From positions 1 to 5,169 of the forward strand of contig JASLFM010000315.1 of NCBI GenBank assembly GCA_030150585.1: DNA of 5,169 nucleotides. The letters are read 5' to 3'. Each line of letters opens with the position of its first letter. Position 1 is the first letter of the stretch. The notes beneath the pieces were generated by a model. The model saw only the letters and a program-made list of their open reading frames with translations, was not told the origin of the DNA and ran no database searches. The stretch comes from Acidovorax sp. (lineage in GTDB: Bacteria > Pseudomonadota > Gammaproteobacteria > Burkholderiales > Burkholderiaceae_C). A program made the position numbers and the translations under genes. Shown here piece after piece: positions 1 to 5,169 of the stretch.

Positions 1-139
1 CAACCTCGCGCCGATCCAGCCCGAGCGCCTGCAGGCCATGCTCACGGACTGGGAGGCCTGGAACGACAGCATGCCGCCCATCCCGGAGGATGCGACGGTG
101 AGCCTGTGCTACACCGACAAGGACATGCCGCAGCGCTGA
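1..139 (+). CDS. C-terminal end of a probable sulfatase (partial, 5' end outside window)
   Basis: The reading frame is open from base 2 to the TGA at 137-139 and gives 45 residues ending in DMPQR. The segment DWEAWNDSMPPIPED resembles the extreme C-terminus of many arylsulfatase-type proteins, where a pattern of the form W-x-x-W-N-x-x-M-x-P-E-D follows the alkaline-phosphatase-like core. The catalytic formylglycine motif and the metal ligands would lie upstream, outside the window, so the assignment rests on this tail alone. Codons have the G/C-rich third positions of the neighbours. The gene converges on the Bug-type gene, with only 21 bp between the two stop codons and no clear terminator hairpin between them. 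That it is a real coding end is fairly secure; the family call is tentative. Confidence 0.5.
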   Translation, partial: NLAPIQPERLQAMLTDWEAWNDSMPPIPEDATVSLCYTDKDMPQR

Positions 140-160
140 GCGGCATGGCGGGGAGGGGGA

Positions 161-1120
161 TCAGTCCAGCTTCACGCCCACCTTGGCGATCACCGCGCCC
201 CACTTCTCGCGCTCCGACTTCGAGAAGCTCGCCATCTGCGCGGGCGTGCCGGGCATGGGCTCCACGCCCAGCGCCTGCAGGCGGGCGCGCGTGCGTGTGT
301 CGGCCAGGGCCGTCTGCAGCGCGCCGCTGAACTTGCCGACCACCTCGGAGGACGTGCCCGTGGGGACGACGATGCCCTGCCAGGCATAGCCCTCGAAGCC
401 CGCCAGGCCCTGCTCCTGCAGCGTGGGCACGTCGGGCGCGGTGGCCACGCGCTGGGGGCTGGCCACGCCGATGGCCTTGACCTTGCGGGCCGCGAGGAAG
501 GGGTAGACCGAGGCGCTGTCCACCCACATCGCGCTCACCTGGCCGCCCACCACGTCCTGGATCGCGGGCGCCGCGCCGCGGTAGGGCACGTGCGTGAGCT
601 TGAGGCCGCTGTGCTCGCGGAACAGCTCGCCCACGAGGTGGTGCGGGCTGCCCGGGCCGGCCGAGGCCCAGTTCACGCCATCGGCCTGCTTCCTGGCCCA
701 GGCCGCGAACTCCTTGTAGTTGTTCGCGGGCACCTGATTGGAGACCACGAGGAACATGGGAAAGCGCACGAGCAGGCCCACGGGCTGGAAGTCGCGCTCG
801 GCGTTGTAGCTGAGCTTGCTGAACAGCGAGGGGTTGGCCGCGATGGTGGCGAAGTCGGCCGTGAACATGATGTTGCCGAAGTCGCGCGAGCGTGCCGTGT
901 ACTCGGCCGCGATGTTGGTGCCCGCTCCGGGCTTGTTGTTGATGATGATGGTGCGGCCCAGCGCCGCCCCCATGGATTCGGCGATGGCACGCGCGACGAT
1001 GTCCGAGCCGCCGCCGGCCGCGTAGCCCACCACCCATTCGAGCGGTTTGGGGTCCTGGGCGAAGGCGGTGGGGGCGAGGGCGCCGAGCGCGAGCGCAGCG
1101 AGGAACTGCTTGCGGTGCAT
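161..1120 (-). CDS. Bug/TctC-family periplasmic tricarboxylate-type solute-binding protein
   Basis: This 319-residue protein matches the usual length of Bug (tripartite tricarboxylate transporter receptor) proteins. It starts with a Sec signal peptide: basic MHRK, a hydrophobic stretch at about residues 6-19, and a likely cleavage after AFA at residue 21. Family landmarks follow in order: VGYAAGGGSDIVAR (31-44), NNKPGAGTNIAAEY (61-74), PYRGAAPAIQDVVGGQ (179-194) and APDVPTLQEQGLAGFE (228-243). Family members bind small, mostly carboxylated, organic molecules in the periplasm between two lobes. The ATG at 1120 is chosen because AGGAGA (1128-1133) lies 7 nt upstream and the signal peptide begins exactly there; the frame stays open much further upstream but without signal-peptide logic. 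It is the last gene of the minus-strand set, 101 nt after the DUF2783 gene. No TctA/TctB membrane partners are present, which is common for Bug proteins in Burkholderiales. The ligand is unknown. Confidence 0.93.
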   Translation of the reverse strand: MHRKQFLAALALGALAPTAFAQDPKPLEWVVGYAAGGGSDIVARAIAESMGAALGRTIIINNKPGAGTNIAAEYTARSRDFGNIMFTADFATIAANPSLFSKLSYNAERDFQPVGLLVRFPMFLVVSNQVPANNYKEFAAWARKQADGVNWASAGPGSPHHLVGELFREHSGLKLTHVPYRGAAPAIQDVVGGQVSAMWVDSASVYPFLAARKVKAIGVASPQRVATAPDVPTLQEQGLAGFEGYAWQGIVVPTGTSSEVVGKFSGALQTALADTRTRARLQALGVEPMPGTPAQMASFSKSEREKWGAVIAKVGVKLD

Positions 1121-1221
1121 GGAAATGTCTCCTGGAACGGTCTTGCGGGTGGATGGGCGGCGGCCTGCCCCCTTCTGGCGAGGGGCTGGGCGCGGCCGCC
1201 CGGAGGTGAAACGGAAAGAGG
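1121..1221. other. GC-rich intra-operon spacer with short inverted repeats
   Basis: These 101 bp separate the DUF2783 stop from the Bug start and are the longest gap inside the minus-strand gene set. Two short GC inverted repeats are visible: GGGCG/CGCCC around a CGGC loop (1188-1201) and CCCCT/AGGGG around a 7-base loop (1169-1185). Neither is followed by a T-run on the minus strand, so they do not look like an intrinsic terminator. They could fold in the mRNA and change the ratio of the last gene to the others, or simply reflect base composition. No convincing promoter is seen here. The Shine-Dalgarno of the Bug gene lies at 1128-1133. Confidence 0.4.
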
Positions 1222-1485
1222 TCAGGCCGCCGCGTGCACGGGCACGACGGGGCTGATGGCCGGATGCGGCAGCGTGGCGGGCTCGCCCGCGCCGGGCGCC
1301 GCGCTCTCGCGCGCAAGCCGCAGCGCGTGCAGCAGCGCGGCGTGGTCGCCGACGTGGTTGGCCAGCAGCAGCACCAGGCGCGCGTGCAGCGCATGGCTTT
1401 GCGCGGTGGTCAGGCCCTGGTGGGCGGCGATCAGCGCGGCGTAGAAGTCGTCGCAGGCCTGCAGGCGGGGTTGGGTATCGAGCAT
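1222..1485 (-). CDS. Small DUF2783-type protein
   Basis: This is a short protein of 87 residues. The core, about residues 5-62, is predicted helical and includes CDDFYAALIAAHQGLTTAQS followed by LHARLVLLLANHVGD and LLHALRLARES. This pattern (DxFY-A-L--AH-GL, then ARL-LLLANH-GD) is what I recognise as DUF2783, a small family of unknown function. The last 25 residues are rich in Ala and Pro and look like an unstructured extension. There is no signal peptide or membrane segment, so it should be cytoplasmic. The start is well supported: AAAGGAA (1491-1497) is 5 nt upstream and overlaps the stop codon of the flavoprotein gene, only 11 nt away. This implies translational coupling and suggests that the two products act together, for example as an accessory or stabilising subunit of the monooxygenase. 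That role is inference; no function is known to me. Confidence 0.85.
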   Translation of the reverse strand: MLDTQPRLQACDDFYAALIAAHQGLTTAQSHALHARLVLLLANHVGDHAALLHALRLARESAAPGAGEPATLPHPAISPVVPVHAAA

Positions 1486-1496
1486 GGAAATTCCTT

Positions 1497-3137
1497 TCAA
1501 GCACCCAGGGCGCGGGCGATGGCGGCGCGCACGGCCGGTGCGCTGGGGGCGCGCCAGCGCGCGCAGACATGCTGGTCGGGCCGCACGAGGTAGGCGGTGC
1601 CCGGCTGCGCATCGAGGCGCTGCGCGGCCAGGCCGCGCGGGTCGGCGAGGTCGCCGCCGATGGAGAGCACCTTCAGCCCTTCCATGCCCGCAGCCCAATC
1701 GGGCGCGGGGCCGAACACGATCAGCGTGAAGCCTTCGCCCAACTCGCGCAGCAGCCAGGTGGGCTGGCCTGCGCGCTCCATCGGCGCGTCGAGCAGCACC
1801 GCGCCGGGCACCTGTGTGCCCGCGAAATGGTCGGCGTCGGGCGTGTTGAGCGGCGAACCGTGCAGCGTGGCGGGCACCGACAGGCGGCCGCTGTTGACGA
1901 TGCGGCGCGCGAAGGGGTGGTCGCGCGCGAGGTCCAGCACCGCGTCGCGCAGCAGGCGGCTGATCTCGCCCTTGGGCGTTATGAAGTCGGTGGCGCGCGT
2001 GGAGTTGAGGATGTTCTCGTCGGCCGCGTACTCGCGTTCGGCGCCATAGGTGGCGATCAGCGCCTCGGGCGCCTGGCCGCGCAGCACGCGGTCCAGCTTC
2101 CAGGCGAGGTTCTCCGCGTCCTGCACGCCGCTGTTGGCACCGCGCGCGCCGAAGGGCGAAACGCCGTGCGCCGCGTCGCCCACGAAGACCACGCGGCCGT
2201 GCACGAACTGGTCCATGCGCAGGCAGGCGAAGGTGTAGACGCTGGCCCATTCGAGCGTGAACGGCACGTCGCGGCCGAGCAGGGCATGCACGCGCGGCAC
2301 GATGTTCTCGGGCTTCTTGGCCTCTTCGGGGTCGGCGTCCCAGCCGAGCTGGAAGTCGATGCGCCACACGTCGTCGGGCTGGCGGTGCAGCAGCACGCTC
2401 TGGCCCGGGTGGAAGGGCGGGTCGAACCAGAACCAGCGCTCGGCCGGGAAGTCGGCCTCCATCTTCACGTCGGCGATCAGGAAGCGGTCCTGGAAGATGC
2501 GGCCCCGGCTTTCCAGCCCGAGCATGCCGCGCAGCGGCGAGCGCGCGCCGTCGCAGGCCGCGACCCATTGGGCCTCCAGGCGATAGCTGCCCTCAGGCGT
2601 TTCAACGGTGAGCGCGGCGCCGCCGCCGTGCGGCGTGCAGGCCGTGACGCGGTTGTGCCAGCGGATCTCGACGCCCGGCAGCTGCAGCGCGCGCTCCACC
2701 AGGTAGGCCTCGGCGTAGTACTGCTGCAGGTTGATGAAGGCGGGGCGCTCGTGGCCGTCCTCGGGCAGCAGGTCGAACTGGTACACGGGCTGGTCCTGGT
2801 GGAACACGCGGCCCAGATTCCACGACACGCCCTTGTCCACCATGGACTGGCCCACGCCGAGGCGGTCCCAGATTTCCAGCGTGCGCTTGGCGAAGCAGAT
2901 GGCGCGCGAGCCGATCGAGAGCTTGTGGTCGTTGTCGAGTACGAGCACGCGCTGGCCGCGCTGGGCCAGGTCGATCGCGAGGCTCAGGCCCACGGGGCCC
3001 GCGCCCACGATGACGACGGGGTGGCGGGCGGGTGTGGCGCTGTCCTGGTCGGGCGAGCGCACGTAGCCGAATTCGAGGGCCTGCACCTCGGCACCACTGG
3101 CGTGGAAGGCCTCGGGGGGAATGTCTCTGGGGTTCAT
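1497..3137 (-). CDS. Class A FAD-dependent monooxygenase, MhpA/PHBH-like aromatic hydroxylase
   Basis: This 546-residue flavoprotein is of the length expected for the MhpA-like (3-(3-hydroxyphenyl)propionate hydroxylase-like) branch of the FAD-binding PF01494 group. Landmarks in order: a dinucleotide-binding VVIVGAGPVGLSLAIDLAQR (41-60), the segment GSRAICFAKRTLEIW (76-90), the DG motif CDGARSPLR (195-203) that contacts both FAD and NAD(P)H, and the GD motif VVFVGDAAHGVSPFGARGAN (316-335) that holds the ribityl part of FAD. The C-terminal part (about 435-546), ending YLVRPDQHVCARWR, fits the thioredoxin-like domain of this branch. Such enzymes use NAD(P)H and O2 to hydroxylate phenolic or related rings in the cytoplasm. 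The substrate cannot be deduced. The ATG at 3137 has AGGAGA (3144-3149) 6 nt upstream. The gene lies 25 nt after the MBL-fold gene and 11 nt before the DUF2783 gene. No ring-cleavage dioxygenase is present in the window. Confidence 0.93.
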   Translation of the reverse strand: MNPRDIPPEAFHASGAEVQALEFGYVRSPDQDSATPARHPVVIVGAGPVGLSLAIDLAQRGQRVLVLDNDHKLSIGSRAICFAKRTLEIWDRLGVGQSMVDKGVSWNLGRVFHQDQPVYQFDLLPEDGHERPAFINLQQYYAEAYLVERALQLPGVEIRWHNRVTACTPHGGGAALTVETPEGSYRLEAQWVAACDGARSPLRGMLGLESRGRIFQDRFLIADVKMEADFPAERWFWFDPPFHPGQSVLLHRQPDDVWRIDFQLGWDADPEEAKKPENIVPRVHALLGRDVPFTLEWASVYTFACLRMDQFVHGRVVFVGDAAHGVSPFGARGANSGVQDAENLAWKLDRVLRGQAPEALIATYGAEREYAADENILNSTRATDFITPKGEISRLLRDAVLDLARDHPFARRIVNSGRLSVPATLHGSPLNTPDADHFAGTQVPGAVLLDAPMERAGQPTWLLRELGEGFTLIVFGPAPDWAAGMEGLKVLSIGGDLADPRGLAAQRLDAQPGTAYLVRPDQHVCARWRAPSAPAVRAAIARALGA

Positions 3138-3162
3138 TCTTTGTCTCCTGCGGCCGGGGGGA

Positions 3163-4125
3163 TCAGCCTTCGAGGGATTTCCACATCTGCACGTCGCGCT
3201 CGGCCGTCCAGATGCGTGGGTCGGGGTATTGCGTGGCCTCGTCGTAGGCGCGCGTCACGTCGAAGGGCATGCAGTGGTTGAAGATGACCCACTGGCCGTA
3301 CTTCGGCTGCAGCCAGGCGAAGGTGGCCTCATACACCTTGCGCAGGTCCTCGCCCCGGGCGGCGCCTTCCTTCACGCTGGCATACAGGTCGCTGACGAAG
3401 GCGCGCGTGCCGGCCAGGCCCGCCTGCACCTGCTCGGGCGTCTGCAGCGCGGAGCCGCGGCCGGGCACGAGCTTTTCGGGCTTCAGGGCGGCAATGGCGT
3501 CGAGCGTGTGGGGCCAGTCCTGGAAGTAGGCGTCGCCCGCGTAGGGCGTGGCGTCGAACTCGACCAGGTCGCCGCTGAACAGGATCTTCTCCTTCGGCAG
3601 CCAGGCCACGGTGTCGCCCTTGGTGTGGCCCCGGCCCAGCTGCAGGAGCTGCACCTCCAGGCTGCCGAGCCACAGCGTCATCTTGCCGGTGAAGGTCATG
3701 GTGGGCCAGGTCAGGCCCGGCGGCACGCTCTCCACGTTCTGGAACAGGCGCGGGAAGCGGCCGATCTCGCTGGCCTTGTCCTGCTCGCCGCGCTCCACGA
3801 TCAGGTCGCGCGTGTCCTCGCTGGCGATGATGTGCTCGGCCCCGTAGGCGCTCGCGCCCAGCACGCGCACCGCGTGGTAGTGCGAGAGAAGCACGTACTG
3901 GATGGGCTTGTCGGTCACCTCGCGGATGCGGCGGATCACGTCCTGCGCCATCACGGGCGTGGCCTGGGTGTCGATGACCATCACGGCGTCGTCGCCAATG
4001 ATGATGCCGGTGTTCGGGTCGCCCTCGGCCGTGTAGGCGTAGGCGTGGTCCGAGAGCTTGTCGAAGCTCACCTGCTTGGCGTCGAGGTCGGCGGCGGAGG
4101 CGAAGGTCTTGGTGGTGTTGCTCAT
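3163..4125 (-). CDS. Metallo-beta-lactamase-fold protein with an altered metal site
   Basis: This is a 320-residue protein of the MBL hydrolase superfamily. The N-terminal half shows the fold's pattern: GIIIGDDAVMVIDTQ (40-54), then VLLSHYHAVRVLG (78-90) at the place of the usual HxHxDH motif, LGRGHTKGDTVAW (163-175) supplying the next histidine, and LFSGDLVE (182-189) supplying the bridging aspartate. H82, H84, H167 and D186 are present. V86 and R87 replace the normal Asp-His, and PGRG (221-224) has R223 where PGHG is usual. Site 1 ligands are therefore kept while most of site 2 is lost. A C-terminal segment with FNHCMPFDVTRAYDE (282-296) is not part of the basic fold and may help shape the active site. 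No signal peptide is seen. The gene is first in the minus-strand set. No Shine-Dalgarno precedes the ATG at 4125 and no better start is nearby. The substrate is unknown; an esterase, lactonase or thioesterase role would be a guess. Confidence 0.9.
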   Translation of the reverse strand: MSNTTKTFASAADLDAKQVSFDKLSDHAYAYTAEGDPNTGIIIGDDAVMVIDTQATPVMAQDVIRRIREVTDKPIQYVLLSHYHAVRVLGASAYGAEHIIASEDTRDLIVERGEQDKASEIGRFPRLFQNVESVPPGLTWPTMTFTGKMTLWLGSLEVQLLQLGRGHTKGDTVAWLPKEKILFSGDLVEFDATPYAGDAYFQDWPHTLDAIAALKPEKLVPGRGSALQTPEQVQAGLAGTRAFVSDLYASVKEGAARGEDLRKVYEATFAWLQPKYGQWVIFNHCMPFDVTRAYDEATQYPDPRIWTAERDVQMWKSLEG

Positions 4126-4175
4126 GGGAGTAAATTCGACAATGTTGAATGCATTTATCTAAACGGAATGCATTG

Positions 4176-4204
4176 ATGCTACGCAAGAAATTTGTCTATG
4201 TCTA
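4176..4204 (-). promoter_or_regulatory. Candidate sigma-70 promoter for the MBL-flavoprotein-DUF2783-Bug operon
   Basis: Read on the minus strand, TAGACA (4204-4199) is followed after exactly 17 bp by TAGCAT (4181-4176). These match the -35 consensus at 5 of 6 positions and the -10 consensus at 4 of 6. Transcription would start near 4169, giving a leader of about 44 nt before the ATG at 4125. The plus-strand sequence TGTCTA is tandemly duplicated (4193-4198 and 4199-4204), so a second TAGACA lies in the spacer. Confidence 0.5.
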
Positions 4205-4206
4205 AT
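4201..4206 (+). promoter_or_regulatory. Weak candidate -10 element for the iclR-type gene
   Basis: TCTAAT matches the -10 consensus at 5 of 6 positions and would give a start near 4213 and a leader of about 41 nt. No acceptable -35 hexamer lies 16-18 bp upstream (TTGATG at 4173-4178 is too far), so the promoter would be weak or need help. The element overlaps the -35 box of the minus-strand promoter and the third AATGCATT copy, so the two promoters would compete and a protein bound at copy 3 would block both. Confidence 0.3.
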
Positions 4207-4253
4207 GCATTTGTTTAGGTGTAAACCCGAGTGGAAAGAGGCATCCCGAGGCC

Positions 4254-5078
4254 GTGGACAATCGAGCCATGGCCTCTCTTGCTTCCGACCTGCCCAACCC
4301 CGATGACGAAGACGCACCGCGCACGCCGCGCGGCATCCAGAGCGTGGAAGTGGGGGGGCAACTGCTCAAGGTGCTGGCCCGCACGGGGCGCCGCATGGCG
4401 CTCAAGGACCTGGCCCGCGCGGCCGACATGACGGCGGCCAAGGCGCATCCTTATCTCGTGAGCTTCGGCAAGCTGGGCCTCATCGAGCAGGACGCGGTAA
4501 GTGGCCACTACGGCCTGGGCCCGCTGGCCATGCAACTGGGCCTGATCAGCCTGCAGCAGGTGGACCCGGTGCGCCTGGCCATCGCCGAACTGCCCGCGCT
4601 GGCCCAGCGCATCGGCTACACCGTGTCGGCCTCGGTATGGGGCGACAGCGGCCCCACCATCATCCGCGTGGAGGAGGGCCCCACGGCCGTGTACGTGGCC
4701 ATGCGCCACGGCACCACCGCGTCGGTGCGCCACACGGCCACGGGCAAGGTGTTCGCGGCCTTCGGCCCACGCGGGCGGGCCGCCGCCGCGCTGGCGGCCG
4801 AAGGGTTTGCGGGCGCGCTGGACGAGCCCGCGTTCGCCGCCGAACTGGAAGCGGTGCGCACGCACCAGGTGGCGCAGGTGACGGACCAGTTGCTACCCGG
4901 CATCAGCGCGCTGGCGACGCCGGTGTTCGACGGGTTCGGGCAACTGGTGCTGTGCCTGGCGGTGATCGGCCCGAGCGCGACGCTGCGCACGGGGGCGGAC
5001 AGTGCGGCGGCGCAGCTTCTGCGCGAAGCGGCGCGGGGCCTGTCGCAGCGGCTGGGAGCGCCAGCGGCCCCGGTCTAG
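4254..5078 (+). CDS. IclR-family transcriptional regulator
   Basis: This 274-residue protein has the two-domain layout of the IclR family. Residues about 27-88 form the winged helix-turn-helix: GIQSVEVGGQLLKVLA, then MALKDLARAADMTAAKAHPYLVSF containing the recognition helix, then GLIEQDAVSGHYGLGP for the wing. Residues about 105-270 form the effector-binding domain, with the typical VRHTATGKVFAAF (158-170) and LPGISALATPVFDGFGQLVL (214-233). Effectors of the family are usually small aromatic or organic acids, and members act as repressors or activators of adjacent catabolic genes. Its position divergent from the MBL/flavoprotein set suggests it controls that set. The start is uncertain: GTG at 4254 has GGAAAGAGG (4233-4241) 12 nt upstream, while ATG at 4269 (residue 6) has no good ribosome site. 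An in-frame TAA at 4203-4205 rules out a much longer form. The first 25 residues are acidic and probably disordered. Confidence 0.93.
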   Translation: MDNRAMASLASDLPNPDDEDAPRTPRGIQSVEVGGQLLKVLARTGRRMALKDLARAADMTAAKAHPYLVSFGKLGLIEQDAVSGHYGLGPLAMQLGLISLQQVDPVRLAIAELPALAQRIGYTVSASVWGDSGPTIIRVEEGPTAVYVAMRHGTTASVRHTATGKVFAAFGPRGRAAAALAAEGFAGALDEPAFAAELEAVRTHQVAQVTDQLLPGISALATPVFDGFGQLVLCLAVIGPSATLRTGADSAAAQLLREAARGLSQRLGAPAAPV

Positions 5079-5169
5079 GCCGCGGCGCGCGCCAGCGCCT
5101 GGTCGATGTCCCAGAGGATGTCGTCCACGTACGCGATGCCAATCCACCGGAGCCCCAAGCACGCGATCA
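5075..5169 (-). CDS. C-terminal end of an unidentified protein, possibly a Cys/Met-metabolism PLP enzyme (partial)
   Basis: On the minus strand the frame is open from the window edge to the TAG at 5077-5075 and gives 30 residues, with WIGIAYVDDILWDIDQALAR before the alanine-rich end. The pattern IGI-x-x-VDDIL-x-D-x-x-QAL is like the last helix of trans-sulfuration enzymes (cystathionine synthase/lyase and O-acyl-homoserine sulfhydrylase group), which usually end IGIExxDDLIxDLxxAL. The glutamate usual after IGI is Ala here, and the match ahead of it (LGLRW rather than VRLS) is poor, so the identity is weak. The catalytic lysine would be outside the window. The gene converges on the iclR-type gene and the two stop codons overlap by 4 bp. 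Coding status is likely; function is only a suggestion. Confidence 0.4.
   Translation of the reverse strand, partial: IACLGLRWIGIAYVDDILWDIDQALARAAA

Larger units (their letters stand above)
4148..4211. repeat. Three copies of the self-complementary octamer AATGCATT, candidate operator array
   Basis: Exact AATGCATT copies occur at 4148-4155, 4167-4174 and 4204-4211, start-to-start distances 19 and 37 bp. I noticed no other copy in the window. The octamer equals its own reverse complement, so each copy is a small dyad. Copies 1 and 3 also share the following T. The flanks do not extend the dyads, so each is an 8-bp core. Relative to the predicted minus-strand promoter, copy 3 abuts the -35 box, copy 2 lies just downstream of the -10 box around the likely transcription start, and copy 1 lies in the leader. 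This suits repression. The likeliest binding protein is the adjacent IclR-family regulator; that is inference. Confidence 0.55.
4126..4253. promoter_or_regulatory. Divergent AT-rich regulatory region between MBL operon and iclR-type gene
   Basis: These 128 bp separate two divergent start codons. The stretch 4131-4225 is conspicuously AT-rich compared with the GC-rich coding DNA on both sides. It holds three AATGCATT octamers, a good minus-strand promoter candidate and a weaker plus-strand -10 element, listed separately. The arrangement of an IclR-type gene divergent from a catabolic gene set is typical of local regulation in which the regulator binds the shared region and often controls its own transcription as well. 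Confidence 0.75.

Noticed and set aside
140..160. Possible bidirectional terminator between the converging sulfatase-like and Bug genes
   Set aside because: The 21-bp gap is G-rich but contains no stem-loop with a T-run in either direction.
1121..1612. Upstream extension of the Bug gene frame on the minus strand
   Set aside because: The extension overlaps the DUF2783 gene and the end of the flavoprotein gene in another frame and is Arg/Pro/Ala-rich. The signal peptide and ribosome site place the true start at 1120.
1222..2568. Long minus-strand frame joining the DUF2783 protein to an upstream 360-residue segment
   Set aside because: The upstream segment is an out-of-frame reading of the flavoprotein gene, Arg-rich and without motifs. 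Only the part from the ATG at 1485 is a real protein.
1569..3281. 570-residue open frame on the plus strand opposite the flavoprotein gene
   Set aside because: It is a mirror frame produced by GC-rich codon bias: low complexity, rich in Arg, Ala, His and Val, no recognisable domain, and fully antisense to a protein with clear FAD motifs.
3163..4125. Specific naming of the MBL-fold protein as a beta-lactamase, lactonase or glyoxalase II
   Set aside because: The metal-binding motif departs from all of these and no substrate-specific residues are recognisable, so only the fold is claimed.
3121..4176. 351-residue open frame on the plus strand opposite the MBL-fold gene
   Set aside because: Antisense shadow of a well-supported gene, with repetitive Val/Gly/His/Ala composition and no family pattern.
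4215..4865. 216-residue open frame on the minus strand inside the iclR-type gene
   Set aside because: Antisense to a gene with clear helix-turn-helix and effector-domain motifs; its composition is typical of a shadow frame.
5084..5093. GGCGCGCGCC palindrome near the right edge
   Set aside because: Alternating G/C runs of this kind are common in GC-rich coding DNA, and it lies within the reading frame of the right-edge gene.

Overview
The window looks like chromosome of a high-GC betaproteobacterium, most likely Burkholderiales and plausibly Comamonadaceae (Acidovorax/Comamonas-like). This is inferred from strong G/C third-position bias, an orphan Bug-type solute-binding protein (a family greatly expanded in this order) and the general style of the proteins. 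No mobile element, RNA gene or CRISPR array is visible.

Layout from left to right: the 3' end of a plus-strand gene, probably a sulfatase (to 139). Next is a compact minus-strand gene set, read right to left: a metallo-beta-lactamase-fold protein (4125-3163), a class A FAD-dependent aromatic-hydroxylase-like monooxygenase (3137-1497), a small DUF2783-type protein (1485-1222) and a Bug/TctC-type periplasmic binding protein (1120-161). The gaps are 25, 11 and 101 nt, consistent with one operon. A 128-bp AT-rich divergent intergenic region (4126-4253) separates this set from a plus-strand IclR-family regulator (4254-5078). On the right edge is the C-terminal end of another minus-strand gene, whose stop codon overlaps that of the regulator in a single CTAG.

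Taken together this resembles a small, locally regulated catabolic unit. The Bug protein would capture a small organic acid in the periplasm, the flavoprotein would hydroxylate an aromatic or related compound, and the MBL-fold protein would hydrolyse or otherwise process a substrate or product. DUF2783 would be an unknown accessory protein, and the IclR regulator would control the set from the shared intergenic region. The substrate cannot be read from the sequence.

The two most notable points are as follows. The MBL-fold protein keeps one half of the usual dinuclear metal site but has V, R and R where D, H and H of the second site are expected. The divergent promoter region carries three exact copies of the self-complementary octamer AATGCATT, placed around the predicted promoters as an operator array would be.
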